A DNA stretch of 64,000 nucleotides from JAVJRN01 sp047635055 (GTDB lineage Bacteria > Bacteroidota > Bacteroidia > Cytophagales > Cyclobacteriaceae). The DNA lies in the NCBI GenBank assembly GCA_047635055.1, contig JBLIIJ010000005.1, positions 19,270 to 83,269 of the forward strand, written 5' to 3'. A model generated the notes under the pieces. It made no database searches. It was not told the origin of the DNA and worked only from the letters and a program-made list of their open reading frames with translations. The stretch's first letter is position 1. Every line of letters begins with the position of its first letter. Below, one piece after another: positions 1-8,385 of the stretch. Position numbers and translations under genes: made by a program.

Positions 1-809
1 TATTCATATCCATGCCAGGCGTCCCATATGAAATGAGGCATATGATGTCTGATATTATATTGCCTCGCCTCGCAGAAAAATACCTGGATGGAGTTATACA
101 TCACCGAATGATTAAAACCATCGGGATACCAGAATCAACGCTCGCAGAGCTTATTGAGGATTGGGAAAAAGCATTACCAAGCAATATAAGGTTAGCTTAT
201 TTGCCAAGTTTTGGACAAGTGAAACTACGACTTACAGCTTTTGGAAATGATTTCGAAAGTTTAAGGGCAGCATCACAAAGTCAAATAGACGCGGTACTGC
301 CCAAAATTCAAAAGTACGTTTTTGGTTTTGATGATGACGAGATCGAATATATCATTGGCAAAAAGCTCATCGAAGCAAAAAAGACCATCGCCTTTGCGGA
401 AAGTTGTACTGGAGGCTATTTGTCCCATTTAATAACGAAAATCCCAGGGAGCTCTGCTTACTTCAAGGGATCAATTATCTCCTACGCCTATGATGTAAAG
501 GAAAGGTCACTTGATGTCAATCATAGCACGATGAATGAGATGGGAGCCGTTAGCGAAGAGGTGGTCATTCAAATGGCTATTGCGATACGAGAAAAACTCC
601 AATCTGATATTGGCATTTCTATTAGTGGTATTGCTGGTCCTGATGGAGGTACTGAAGATAAACCTGTAGGAACGGTCTGGATTGCGTATTCTGACGAGCA
701 TAAAACAGTAGCAAAAAAATACCAATATACTAAGGATAGATTGTTGAATATTCAATTCGCTGCGATGACCGCTTTAAATATGTTTAGAATAAACTTTTTA
801 AGCGAATAA
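1..809 (+). CDS. cinA: CinA-family protein, 5' end outside window
   Basis: This is the C-terminal part of a CinA-family protein. The reading frame is open from position 3 and enters the window inside the MoaB/MogA-like N-terminal domain, where the residues read F-I-S-M-P-G-V-P. The first ATG, at 12, is internal. The last ~165 residues form the CinA C-terminal (PncC-type) domain, with the conserved AESCTGG segment around the nucleophilic Ser and the later GISGIAGPDGG segment. Family knowledge: the C-terminal domain deamidates nicotinamide mononucleotide to recycle pyridine nucleotides, and the N-terminal domain can act as an ADP-ribose pyrophosphatase. Full-length relatives have about 410-420 residues, so roughly a third is missing upstream. 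It ends 52 bp before the E2 gene, which appears to have its own promoter. Confidence 0.93.
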   Translation, partial: FISMPGVPYEMRHMMSDIILPRLAEKYLDGVIHHRMIKTIGIPESTLAELIEDWEKALPSNIRLAYLPSFGQVKLRLTAFGNDFESLRAASQSQIDAVLPKIQKYVFGFDDDEIEYIIGKKLIEAKKTIAFAESCTGGYLSHLITKIPGSSAYFKGSIISYAYDVKERSLDVNHSTMNEMGAVSEEVVIQMAIAIREKLQSDIGISISGIAGPDGGTEDKPVGTVWIAYSDEHKTVAKKYQYTKDRLLNIQFAAMTALNMFRINFLSE

Positions 810-818
810 CAAATTAAT

Positions 819-826
819 TACCTTTG
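819..826 (+). promoter_or_regulatory. Putative -7 box for the E2 gene
   Basis: TACCTTTG matches the Bacteroidota TAnnTTTG -7 consensus exactly and lies 36 bp upstream of the E2 ATG. No clear TTG-type -33 element is seen at the usual 19-21 bp spacing, so the call rests on the -7 box and its position. Confidence 0.5.
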
Positions 827-861
827 CAACACCCAAAAACAAACCCAAAACAAAATTATCT

Positions 862-2169
862 ATGGCGACAGTAGAATTGGTGATGCCCAAAATGGGCGAA
901 AGCGTGATGGAAGGAACCATCCTAAGTTGGCTGAAAAATGAAGGTGATGTCATTGAAGAAGATGAATCCATTCTAGAAGTAGCTACAGATAAGGTTGACA
1001 CAGAAATTCCCTCCACACACGCTGGAGTTCTTAAACAAATATTAGCAAAAGACGGAGAAGTTGTCGGAGTAGGAAAAGCTATTGCCATTATAGAAATAGA
1101 AGGTGAAGCATCTGACGCTAAAACCACGGATAATACTCCTGATCAGTCTATTATCGATGAAGCTGAGAAATTAGTAGAAACTGCTATTGCTGGTCATTCG
1201 GCTTCAGTTGCTGAATCCGTAAGTGATAAATTTTATTCCCCATTGGTTAGAAGTATTGCCAAGGCAGAGGGTATTACCCTTTCCGATTTGGACAGAGTTT
1301 CCGGATCCGGACTTGAAGGTCGCTTGACCAAGGACGATATGCTTGCTTATGTCAACAGACGTAATTCAGAATCCGCAGATACCCCTGCGACGAAACCAAC
1401 AGCTGAAAAAGTAGCGGCTATACCCCAAGCGCCGAAAGTTGTACCTGCGGTTATATCGGGCGAAGATGAGATCATTGAAATGGATCGGATGCGCAAAATG
1501 ATTGCTGAACGCATGGTTTCATCCAAGCAAATATCTCCACATGTAACCTCTTTTGTAGAAGCTGATGTTTCACGTATGGTAAGCTGGAGAGGTAAAATGA
1601 AACATACTTTCATGGAGCGAGATGGCCAAAAACTCACCTTCACTCCTATTATTATCGAAGCAATTGTGCGAGCAATTAAGGACTATCCTATGATCAATAT
1701 TCAGGTCGATGGTGATAGAATAATCAAGAAGAAAAATATCAATATCGGAATTGCCGTTGCACTGCCATCAGGAAACTTGATTGTCCCTGTGATCAAGAAC
1801 GCAGACCAATTGAACCTAATTGGACTTACGCAAAGAGTCAATGACCTTGCAAAACGTGCAAGAGAGAATAAATTAAAGCCTGATGAACTGTCAGGAGGAA
1901 CATACACTGTTTCTAATGTAGGTTCATTTGGAAATGTTATGGGAACTCCTATAATCATGCAACCTCAAGTGGCTATTATGGCTCTTGGAGCTATTCAGAA
2001 GAAACCTTCGGTAATAGAAACTCCTGAAGGAGACTTTATAGGCATTCGACATAAAATGTTCTTATCGCATAGCTATGACCACCGAGTTGTTGATGGTGCC
2101 TTAGGCGGAATGTTTGTAAGAAGAGTGGCCGATTACCTAGAGAAATTCGATACAGATCGGGTTAGTTGA
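862..2169 (+). CDS. 2-oxoacid dehydrogenase E2 component (dihydrolipoamide acyltransferase)
   Basis: Acyltransferase core of a pyruvate, branched-chain or 2-oxoglutarate dehydrogenase complex. It moves the acyl group from lipoamide to CoA. Domains in order: an N-terminal lipoyl domain (residues ~3-78) with the lipoyl Lys44 in the DKVDTE motif; an Ala/Pro/Glu-rich linker; a small E1/E3-binding domain (~115-155); a second linker; and the catalytic domain (~210-430) ending in the HxxxD motif (His407, Asp411 in DHRVVDG). The 435-residue length and single lipoyl domain suit branched-chain or Bacteroidota-type E2 proteins. Substrate cannot be assigned because no E1 or E3 gene is adjacent. It is probably monocistronic: what follows is non-coding and decayed sequence. 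Confidence 0.93.
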   Translation: MATVELVMPKMGESVMEGTILSWLKNEGDVIEEDESILEVATDKVDTEIPSTHAGVLKQILAKDGEVVGVGKAIAIIEIEGEASDAKTTDNTPDQSIIDEAEKLVETAIAGHSASVAESVSDKFYSPLVRSIAKAEGITLSDLDRVSGSGLEGRLTKDDMLAYVNRRNSESADTPATKPTAEKVAAIPQAPKVVPAVISGEDEIIEMDRMRKMIAERMVSSKQISPHVTSFVEADVSRMVSWRGKMKHTFMERDGQKLTFTPIIIEAIVRAIKDYPMINIQVDGDRIIKKKNINIGIAVALPSGNLIVPVIKNADQLNLIGLTQRVNDLAKRARENKLKPDELSGGTYTVSNVGSFGNVMGTPIIMQPQVAIMALGAIQKKPSVIETPEGDFIGIRHKMFLSHSYDHRVVDGALGGMFVRRVADYLEKFDTDRVS

Positions 2170-2521
2170 AAATAATACCATGCACAAGGAAACCCTATTT
2201 AATAAAAAGGTGTCCTTGTGCTTATATTTTTCACTCAACAACATATAATAAAACCTTTTTCTACGATCATTATTCTACTTTTCTGCATCGTTTCCTATTA
2301 AACTACTAACGCTCCCCTTCCTCTTTTACCTCCTGCTTCTACCGAAATCGAATTTGGAAAAAAACAGATAATCTGCGGCCTACTGTCTTTCCCTATCAAA
2401 ACTCTTTTTTTTTTGAAAACTTAGATAGCTTGATAATCTTAAAAATTAGGGAAAAATACATTGCTAAGAACAATCAATTAAATGAAGACGAAGAATTGCT
2501 TAATGTAATTGAAAAGAAATT

Positions 2522-2803
2522 TATATCATTACCACAACGTCAAAAGGGGATAACGAAATATTCATCAGTGATGAAAATTGGAAATTTGAAAGTGGTGGTG
2601 TGAGTTCTCAATCGTATGGAATAAGTTCCTAAAGTTCATTTAACAGTTCATTTTCGATTCCAATAAATATCTCTGGTATACCAAGTGAAAAAAATGACAC
2701 CTTGGATATGCTGAATACAGCTGACAACTTTATCAAAATTCACTATCAATCACCGATCACAAGAGTAGAATACCGCGATAGCCTGAAAGTCATTAAGTTT
2801 TAA
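2522..2803 (+). pseudogene. Decayed gene with in-frame stop and probable 5' frameshift
   Basis: One frame from 2522 to the TAA at 2801-2803 reads like protein (T-S-K-G-D-N-E-I-F... to ...R-V-E-Y-R-D-S-L-K-V-I-K-F) apart from a single TAA at 2630-2632 inside a Ser-rich stretch. Further protein-like sequence, rich in Lys and Glu, sits upstream in another frame (~2440-2521) and joins this frame through an apparent 1-nt shift near 2521. I do not recognise the family. It is most simply the 3' remnant of a small gene. The rest of 2170-2843 shows only AT-rich spacer, including a poly-T run near 2406. Confidence 0.45.
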
Positions 2804-2843
2804 TTTTGAGGTAAATCTTATGTTGATTTACTAAATTGGATTT

Positions 2844-3746
2844 ATGGGTAACCATCATCGCAATCATGATATCGACAAGCTTAAAGCAGCTTTTTTCCTC
2901 AACTTATTTTTCACTGTCATTGAGCTAGTTGGTGGTATTTGGACCAATAGTATCGCCATTATATCAGATGCCATCCACGATTTGGGAGATAGCATATCTC
3001 TAGGTATTTCGTGGTACCTACAAAATATCTCAGAAAAAAAACCGGATAAAAAATATTCTTACGGTTACAAAAGGTTCTCTATCCTGGGTGCAATAATCAA
3101 CTCCATAGTGCTTATCGTAGGCTCAATTTTTATCATCCTCGAATCGATTCCAAGACTTATTCACCCTGAAACGCCCGATTCTACGGGAATGATGTTCTTA
3201 GCCATTGGTGGGTTGTTTTTTAATGGACTTGCCGCCTACAAGCTTCATGGTGGTGAATCCATTAACTCGCGTGCTGTCTATCTCCATTTACTTGAGGATG
3301 TTCTTGGCTGGTTTTTCACATTAGTAGCAGCCGTCATCATGCATTTTTTTAACGTTCCTATACTCGATCCAATCCTTGGTGTAGGAATCGCGATATTTAT
3401 TCTAACCCAAGTATTCAAAAACCTCAAAAAAGCTTTGAGAATAATTCTTCAACAAACACCTGAAGGATTAGATATGGATCAAATTCATTCAAAACTGAAA
3501 TCCATAAACGAAATTAAAAGTATCCATGATTGCCACGCATGGACTATGGACGGACAATATCATATACTGTCCCTGCACTTAGTCCTTCATAAGAGCAAGT
3601 CAATTGAAGAGCTACACGCATTGAAAACTAATGTAAAAGAAAGCTTATACCAGCAAGGCATTAATCATGCGACCATCGAGTTTGAAACAGCAGAAGAAAA
3701 TTGCGCTTTTGAATTAACAAACTCAGAACAAGTTCACGAACTATGA
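2844..3746 (+). CDS. Cation diffusion facilitator (CzcD-like Zn/Cd/Co exporter)
   Basis: Inner-membrane proton-coupled divalent-metal exporter of the CDF family. A short His-containing N-terminus (MGNHHRNHD) precedes six predicted membrane helices. Two HxxxD-type metal-site motifs are visible, HDLGD in helix 2 (~residues 42-46) and HLLED in helix 5 (~149-153). A cytoplasmic C-terminal domain (~205-300) carries His-rich metal-binding segments such as DCHAWTMDGQYH. The 300-residue length is normal. The HxxxD pairs favour Zn(II) over Fe or Mn (family inference). It stands alone between a decayed gene and a convergent operon, and no MerR- or ArsR-type regulator is nearby. Confidence 0.93.
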   Translation: MGNHHRNHDIDKLKAAFFLNLFFTVIELVGGIWTNSIAIISDAIHDLGDSISLGISWYLQNISEKKPDKKYSYGYKRFSILGAIINSIVLIVGSIFIILESIPRLIHPETPDSTGMMFLAIGGLFFNGLAAYKLHGGESINSRAVYLHLLEDVLGWFFTLVAAVIMHFFNVPILDPILGVGIAIFILTQVFKNLKKALRIILQQTPEGLDMDQIHSKLKSINEIKSIHDCHAWTMDGQYHILSLHLVLHKSKSIEELHALKTNVKESLYQQGINHATIEFETAEENCAFELTNSEQVHEL

Positions 3747-3805
3747 AGTTGAAAAATTGCTTCTTATCCAATGCAAGCATCAGGAAATAGTACCTAAAAG
3801 GTGGT

Positions 3806-4723
3806 TTAAAAATTATAATTAAAGCTCATAGAAAGTCTATTTTCAGACTTAATGATGGCGATATTGTCAGAATTGAAGCGTTGGTAAATAGGGATTTTAT
3901 AACTGGCATTTAATGTCAATTTATTCCACATGAATTGTAACCCTGTATTTGACATGAATACTTCTCCTCCAGTATTGGATTGCTCAACTAGCCCCTCTTT
4001 GTGAATTCCTCCGTATTCAAAATATGCACCTACGATTGGCACCAATATAAGCTTGGTGAATTTTTTGACCCAAAAGATATTTGAAGACACAGTAAACTGA
4101 TTGCCAAAGGTATAGTCATCCGCGTTTTGACTGTTTAGTTTCAATGATAGATCAGCATTTAAACCCATGTTTTCAAACATCAATGTGTGATTGACAGTCA
4201 TAATGTAATCTATGCTCCCTGAGCCTAATTGAAAATTTCGATTGATAACCTCCTCTTCCTCTTGCTTATCAAATTGACCAAATGGCAGTTTCACACCAAC
4301 CCCAATCAAAAGCGTTTGGTTAATAGATAGTTTATCATCGCTACTTTTATTAAAAAATCTATAGAATAATAAAACTGATGGATCTCCTATTCCATGATCT
4401 TTTATTTTCTGGTGACTACCATCCATTTGGTTAAAAGAGTAAGGAATAATAATGGATGCTTGCAAGCGATCGTACAATTTAAACCTAGCGTTAACCTCAA
4501 ATCGACTAAAACTATCATCCGATATTTCATCCTCTAAAACTTCACTATTGAACCGCATTTGGGCGGAAAATCTTGAATAGGAATAGTTCATTCCTATGAA
4601 TGAGGTTGACATTTGCGGAAGTAATCCAAAATAACTATTGCCCAAAGAACCTCCACATGCATCGCAGCTTTTCACTTGATATATAAGCATTAGCCCAATA
4701 AAAAATAAGAACGTTTTTTTCAC
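3806..4723 (-). CDS. Outer-membrane beta-barrel-like protein with CxxC N-terminus, MbnP/MbnH operon
   Basis: Secreted protein of unknown function, probably an outer-membrane beta-barrel. A signal peptide (~1-19) is followed by a mature N-terminus C-D-A-C-G-G-S, then alternating hydrophobic/polar strands rich in Tyr, Phe and Asn, ending in a terminal Phe as expected for barrel insertion. It is the last gene of a five-gene minus-strand operon, 2 bp after the dihaem peroxidase. The Cys-rich start, together with MbnP-like and MbnH-like neighbours, suggests a role in copper or redox handling at the outer membrane; that is inference. No enzyme motif was recognised. Length (305 aa) suits a 12-14-strand barrel. 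Confidence 0.75.
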   Translation of the reverse strand: MKKTFLFFIGLMLIYQVKSCDACGGSLGNSYFGLLPQMSTSFIGMNYSYSRFSAQMRFNSEVLEDEISDDSFSRFEVNARFKLYDRLQASIIIPYSFNQMDGSHQKIKDHGIGDPSVLLFYRFFNKSSDDKLSINQTLLIGVGVKLPFGQFDKQEEEEVINRNFQLGSGSIDYIMTVNHTLMFENMGLNADLSLKLNSQNADDYTFGNQFTVSSNIFWVKKFTKLILVPIVGAYFEYGGIHKEGLVEQSNTGGEVFMSNTGLQFMWNKLTLNASYKIPIYQRFNSDNIAIIKSENRLSMSFNYNF

Positions 4724-4725
4724 GA

Positions 4726-5763
4726 CTACTTAAAAAATGTAGGATTTGATATAAAATTAGTATCAGTCAAGGTCTCTAAAAAGGCTGCAATTTTCAATCT
4801 TTCATCTTCCGTCAAAGCAATTCCAAGTCTCTCTCCCTTTAAAGTTTCGTCTAAGCTTTCAGAGAAAACAACACCTTCATTGTAGTGAGCCAATACCTCT
4901 TCAATGGATGAAAAGCGGCCATCATGCATATATGGCTTTGTGAGCATCACATTTCTAAGACTCGGCACTCTAAACTTTCCAAAATCATTCTCATCCTCCG
5001 TAATTACCCCTCTTCCCAAATCTTCAAATTCACTATCCAGCCCATTATTGCGAAAGCTTTGATCTGTGAAGAGCTCCCCTGAATGGCAACTCGCACATTT
5101 TTCTTCGAATATATCAAGTCCTTGAACTTGAAGGTTGGTTAGTTCTGCTTTATTCAAACGGTATTGGTCGTAAGGCGCATCTGCTGACACCAGCATCACC
5201 ATAAACTGAGATAATGCATGCAGCATTCTAGGGGTAGAAACGGAATCCGTCCCAAATGCCTTTGCAAACATAGGAGGGTAAGTCTCCGTGTTTCGAAGCT
5301 TTACGACTACTTCGGACGTTTCCTCGTCCATCTCTAAGGGATTCTCAATAGCATTTAAAGGAATAAAGTCAACATGTATAACCCCTCCGTCCCAAAAGAA
5401 ATTATTCATAAATGCAAGATTGGTCATTTGGGGTGCATTTCTGACACCCACACGGTCTTCAATGCCAATACTCAATCTATGCTGTGGATCGGCAAAAGCT
5501 ACCGTCTGGTCATGACAAGAAGAACAAGCCACTGTACCATCTCTGGAGAATATTGGGTCAAAGAACAATGCTTTTCCCAGATTAAACCCCTCTTTTGTTA
5601 CTTCATTATTCGAAAAAGTATAAGATGGCTCAGGGAAATGTTCTGGCTTGACAAAGCCAAAGTCATTCTCAATAACTACCTCCTCAGGCTCTTGAGAATC
5701 GTTACACGACCACAAAAAGAATAATCCGAGAAAAAGAATAAATTGAATACTACTGATGTGCAT
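4726..5763 (-). CDS. MauG/MbnH-type dihaem cytochrome c peroxidase-like lipoprotein
   Basis: Periplasmic dihaem protein of the bacterial cytochrome c peroxidase/MauG superfamily. The start at 5763 (MHISSIQFILF) is preferred because it gives a lipoprotein signal ending in W-S-C; an ATG at 5829 lies deep inside the upstream gene. Two haem-binding CxxCH motifs are present, CSSCH after the LFFDPIFSRDGT segment and CASCH in the second half, followed by the PYMHDGRFSSIEEVLAHYN signature near the second haem. Family knowledge: members oxidise small substrates with H2O2 or, as MauG and MbnH, modify Trp residues of a partner protein. The start overlaps the upstream MbnP-like gene by 14 bp, so translation is probably coupled, and an MbnH-like role acting on the two MbnP proteins is plausible. 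Confidence 0.88.
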   Translation of the reverse strand: MHISSIQFILFLGLFFLWSCNDSQEPEEVVIENDFGFVKPEHFPEPSYTFSNNEVTKEGFNLGKALFFDPIFSRDGTVACSSCHDQTVAFADPQHRLSIGIEDRVGVRNAPQMTNLAFMNNFFWDGGVIHVDFIPLNAIENPLEMDEETSEVVVKLRNTETYPPMFAKAFGTDSVSTPRMLHALSQFMVMLVSADAPYDQYRLNKAELTNLQVQGLDIFEEKCASCHSGELFTDQSFRNNGLDSEFEDLGRGVITEDENDFGKFRVPSLRNVMLTKPYMHDGRFSSIEEVLAHYNEGVVFSESLDETLKGERLGIALTEDERLKIAAFLETLTDTNFISNPTFFK

Positions 5764-6553
5764 GATCAATACTGAATAAGTCATTAAGGTTCTTTGCAAC
5801 AAGATTTCCGGTTCTTGGAGAATGAACACTATTCGTTATAGAAAAATCTACAGGGTTTTGCCCATTAAAAACATTCGCTACATCCATAAGGATATGAACG
5901 CCTGGATATTGCGTTTGGTTGATCTCTACTGCGTCAAACTCCAATGTATACTCTTGATTATTGTTTATTGATCCCCAACCGCCGATGTGATAGCCAAATC
6001 CAAATGGATTGGACTCTTCTATGGTATCTCCAAATGAGTCGCCATTAGACTCAGGTGATTGGCCTTCCACTTTCAATGCAATATATCCCGAATTCCAAGT
6101 CCAAAACATGCCATCAAGAAAAATGCCCGTGCCCTGAGATACTCCCTCTTCATTCACTCCTATTGTAAAAGTCACTTTATTATATGTGCCTGCCGGAATA
6201 TTCTCAAGGATGATATTTCTACTCGTCGGTTCAGATTCATTAATGAGATAATACCCACTCAAAAAATCAGTACTCACATTTAATGAATCTGCATAATATT
6301 CTCCATTAGGTCCTTCAAGGATCATTTCACTTATGATATACTTTACTAAGGTGAGATTATAGGCTTGGCCCTGTGCAGTTTCGAAAGGGTAATTTTGGCT
6401 TAGCGGCTCTTCAATAATGCCACTCGTTTGTAACCCAACGATATTATCAAATTTAAGCTCAATAGAACCATCTGTAGATACCAACAGATCATCATCACTG
6501 GAGCAGGCTCCAGTGATGATGATTGTTAAGATTAAAAGGATATTTTTAGTCAT
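5750..6553 (-). CDS. MbnP-like lipoprotein 2
   Basis: Secreted lipoprotein of the MbnP family (copper-binding partner of MbnH). The start at 6553 (MTKNILLILTII) is chosen because it gives a compact lipoprotein signal ending G-A-C at residue ~17, and its ATG overlaps the previous stop by 8 bp. Upstream in-frame ATGs exist at 6562 and 6583. The mature protein shows the family pattern SIELKFDNIVG near the start, a beta-rich core, and the diagnostic aromatic block M-F-W-T-W-N-S-G-Y-I-A-L-K followed by a glycine-rich HIGGWGS segment. In a methanotroph MbnP, MbnH converts a Trp to kynurenine; the Trp pair here is a candidate site (inference). It overlaps the dihaem peroxidase gene. Confidence 0.85.
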   Translation of the reverse strand: MTKNILLILTIIITGACSSDDDLLVSTDGSIELKFDNIVGLQTSGIIEEPLSQNYPFETAQGQAYNLTLVKYIISEMILEGPNGEYYADSLNVSTDFLSGYYLINESEPTSRNIILENIPAGTYNKVTFTIGVNEEGVSQGTGIFLDGMFWTWNSGYIALKVEGQSPESNGDSFGDTIEESNPFGFGYHIGGWGSINNNQEYTLEFDAVEINQTQYPGVHILMDVANVFNGQNPVDFSITNSVHSPRTGNLVAKNLNDLFSIDHAHQ

Positions 6554-7355
6554 TCTGAACATGGTGAATTTCAAAAGCTTCAACTAAATTTTCAGCGATT
6601 GGTTCACCTGCCGCTGGCGATTTAACTGCAAAAGTGGTCCCAAAATCAACATTACTCGTTCCAGAAATTGCTTTCAGCACATCCATTTTGATGTATAGCA
6701 TTGAAGTTGAACCATTAGAAACGTTCAAGTTACTAGGCAAATCAAGCCCTATTTGCTTAATATTATTAGTCTCTCCCCAACCTCCAACATGGAATAAAAA
6801 GTGATCACTTTCTTCCTGTCCAGATGATGCACTATTCCCTTCCAACATAAAAGCAATATAGCCTGCATTCCAGTTCCAGAACCATGCACCGTTTGAAGGA
6901 TCCAAAACGCCACCTGTGGCTCCTTCTTCGACAAGTTCGCCGGGCACGCCTAATGTGAATTCTAATCTACTATAAGTGCCCTCTGGAATATCTTCAAAAT
7001 TGATCATTTGAGATGTCTCAACATTTTCTAAAATATGATAAACGCCTTCGGCACCTTCGGCACTTATCACCACTTGATCAATATAATCCTCTGTTGTTCC
7101 TGTTCCCAGAAGTTTAATCTGAGTAATGTAATAGCCTAATATGTCAATATTAAAGCTTTGATCAACGCTATTTGAGAATGGAAAGCTTTCACTAGTTTCG
7201 TAAGGAACCAATGATACTTCCTCCTCACCTACAACATTATCGAATCGCACAGACACTGATCCAGGCCCTATAGTCGCGATATCCTTGTCATCATTACATG
7301 AAGAAGTGGTCATAATAAAGACTATTATGACAATTGATAGAATGCTATTTTTCAA
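6546..7355 (-). CDS. MbnP-like lipoprotein 1
   Basis: Paralogue of the next gene and first of the two MbnP-family lipoproteins. A signal peptide with lipobox T-S-S-C ends at residue ~20. The N-terminal SVSVRFDNVVG segment and the central aromatic block A-W-F-W-N-W-N-A-G-Y-I-A-F match the second copy, as does the HVGGWGET segment, although overall identity looks modest; the duplication is therefore old. The mature chain has several His and acidic residues that could hold copper, but individual ligands cannot be assigned by eye. It lies 74 bp downstream of the small CxGKCY gene and overlaps the second MbnP-like gene by 8 bp, so the operon is tightly coupled. Confidence 0.85.
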   Translation of the reverse strand: MKNSILSIVIIVFIMTTSSCNDDKDIATIGPGSVSVRFDNVVGEEEVSLVPYETSESFPFSNSVDQSFNIDILGYYITQIKLLGTGTTEDYIDQVVISAEGAEGVYHILENVETSQMINFEDIPEGTYSRLEFTLGVPGELVEEGATGGVLDPSNGAWFWNWNAGYIAFMLEGNSASSGQEESDHFLFHVGGWGETNNIKQIGLDLPSNLNVSNGSTSMLYIKMDVLKAISGTSNVDFGTTFAVKSPAAGEPIAENLVEAFEIHHVQND

Positions 7356-7429
7356 AATATAAAAGTTGTCTGTGTCCTCACTAAGTAAAGGAAACAGGGG
7401 TTTTTAATTTATTACTGCAATACGAGATG

Positions 7430-7819
7430 TTATGCGATAAGCCTTGGTGGCTGAAAAATAGTATTGTGAGGAGCATCCTCTATAAATGGATGAATATAGC
7501 CCATAGTATTATTTGAGGCATTTATCACAACTTTTTCTATTTCATCAATCTGTGAATACTGAAAAAAGAAGTTGATCGCTATGATTGTATTTGATTGTGA
7601 TTGTTGATCCTGCTGTTTGTCTTGGGCTTTATTAAGCTGAGACACGAGGTAGCATTTCCCTCCACAAATAGTCATTGGTTTGGTCTTATTAATACAAAGA
7701 ACCTCCGATATGTATTCCTTCCTTGTTTCAAAATCTAAATAGATCAATGGAATAACCATCGTGTTCAAAAAGATGAACAGCGCAAGCATTGTTGATAAGG
7801 TTGGCTTGAATACTCTCAC
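7430..7819 (-). CDS. Small membrane protein with CxGKCY motif
   Basis: Short protein with one N-terminal hydrophobic helix, then a periplasmic tail holding C-I-N-K and a C-G-G-K-C-Y-L motif, a Gln-rich stretch and a C-terminal I-F-Q-P-P-R segment. I know this arrangement as a recurrent uncharacterised Bacteroidota protein beside metal-related genes; function is unknown. The three Cys suggest metal or disulfide chemistry. The start is uncertain. The ATG at 7834 lies upstream of a good promoter -7 box (7824-7831), so a GTG at 7819, giving a charged n-region before the helix, is preferred. A further ATG at 7789 would start inside the helix. It heads the MbnP/MbnH operon. Confidence 0.65.
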   Translation of the reverse strand: MRVFKPTLSTMLALFIFLNTMVIPLIYLDFETRKEYISEVLCINKTKPMTICGGKCYLVSQLNKAQDKQQDQQSQSNTIIAINFFFQYSQIDEIEKVVINASNNTMGYIHPFIEDAPHNTIFQPPRLIA

Positions 7820-7823
7820 GATG

Positions 7824-7854
7824 CAAAGGTGCATGCCGATTGTTAAAAATCAAA
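7824..7854 (-). promoter_or_regulatory. Promoter of the CxGKCY/MbnP/MbnH operon
   Basis: On the minus strand TTTG (7854-7851) is followed after 19 bp by CACCTTTG (7831-7824), one mismatch from the Bacteroidota TTTG-N19-TAnnTTTG promoter. Transcription would begin near 7817, which argues against the ATG at 7834 as start codon of the first gene. Confidence 0.6.
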
Positions 7855-7924
7855 GGGTTAGCATCTGTTAAGCCTCTTTTTTTAACAAGATTAACATTAT
7901 AAGCACTAGTCCTCTATCTATTAA

Positions 7925-7956
7925 CCAAAAATCGATGAGTACTTACCAAAAATCTA
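7925..7956 (+). promoter_or_regulatory. LytTR-type operator A (receiver / sugar transferase / LruC operon)
   Basis: Two direct half-sites, CCAAAAATCGA (7925-7935) and CCAAAAATCTA (7946-7956), spaced 21 bp. It is the second-best match of six such elements in the window, after site D. A -7 box TACTTTTG lies at 7986-7993, 61 bp from the first half-site, and the ATG at 8007 is 82 bp away. The position is suited to an activator bound just upstream of the -33 region. The regulator is inferred to be the LytTR protein encoded at 26756-27436. Confidence 0.75.
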
Positions 7957-7985
7957 ATAATTCATGCTCACTTTTTAATTAACAA

Positions 7986-7993
7986 TACTTTTG
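7986..7993 (+). promoter_or_regulatory. -7 box of the EPS initiation operon
   Basis: TACTTTTG fits TAnnTTTG exactly, 14 bp upstream of the ATG at 8007, and sits at the same offset from operator A as the candidate boxes of the other operators. A -33 TTG is not evident, in keeping with an activator-dependent promoter. Confidence 0.55.
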
Positions 7994-8006
7994 AATAAAA
8001 AAAGTG

Positions 8007-8378
8007 ATGAAAAAGATATTTATAGTTGATGATAATGAAATGATGAGAGCCTTCCTTTTAAATTTTTTCAAAAAAAACTATGAAGTAAGAGCTTTTGCAT
8101 CAGGAGAAGAAGCTTTAGCCACAATTGATACTGAATCAAAGCCAGACTTACTTCTTCTTGACTTTGAGCTTGAAGGCATGAGTGGATACGATACGATGAA
8201 AAGTCTTAAAGCTTCCGAACTATTCAAAAATGTTCCGGTAATGTTTTTATCCGGTAAGCAAAAAAGTGAAATCAGAATTGATTGTTTAAAAGCTGGTGCG
8301 GCAGATTTCATCTCTAAGCCTTTCAATCCAGTGGAGCTTTCTTTAAAAATAGAAAAACAACTTTTAACCGTTAAGTAG
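8007..8378 (+). CDS. Single-domain response regulator receiver
   Basis: Stand-alone CheY-like receiver (123 aa from the ATG at 8007; a GTG at 8004 is in frame just before it). Acidic pocket D-D near residues 8-9, phospho-acceptor Asp52 in the LLLLDFELEG strand, the Ser of FLSGK and the conserved Lys of ISKPF are all present, so it should be phosphorylatable. It has no output domain, so it works by protein contact or as a phosphate relay. It is first in an operon with the initiating sugar transferase, starting 8 bp before it, and that protein has a phospho-dead receiver-like N-terminus. A direct regulatory link between the two is plausible inference. The cognate kinase could be the hybrid kinase at 27417-29939. 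Confidence 0.9.
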   Translation: MKKIFIVDDNEMMRAFLLNFFKKNYEVRAFASGEEALATIDTESKPDLLLLDFELEGMSGYDTMKSLKASELFKNVPVMFLSGKQKSEIRIDCLKAGAADFISKPFNPVELSLKIEKQLLTVK

Positions 8379-8385
8379 TAAATCC

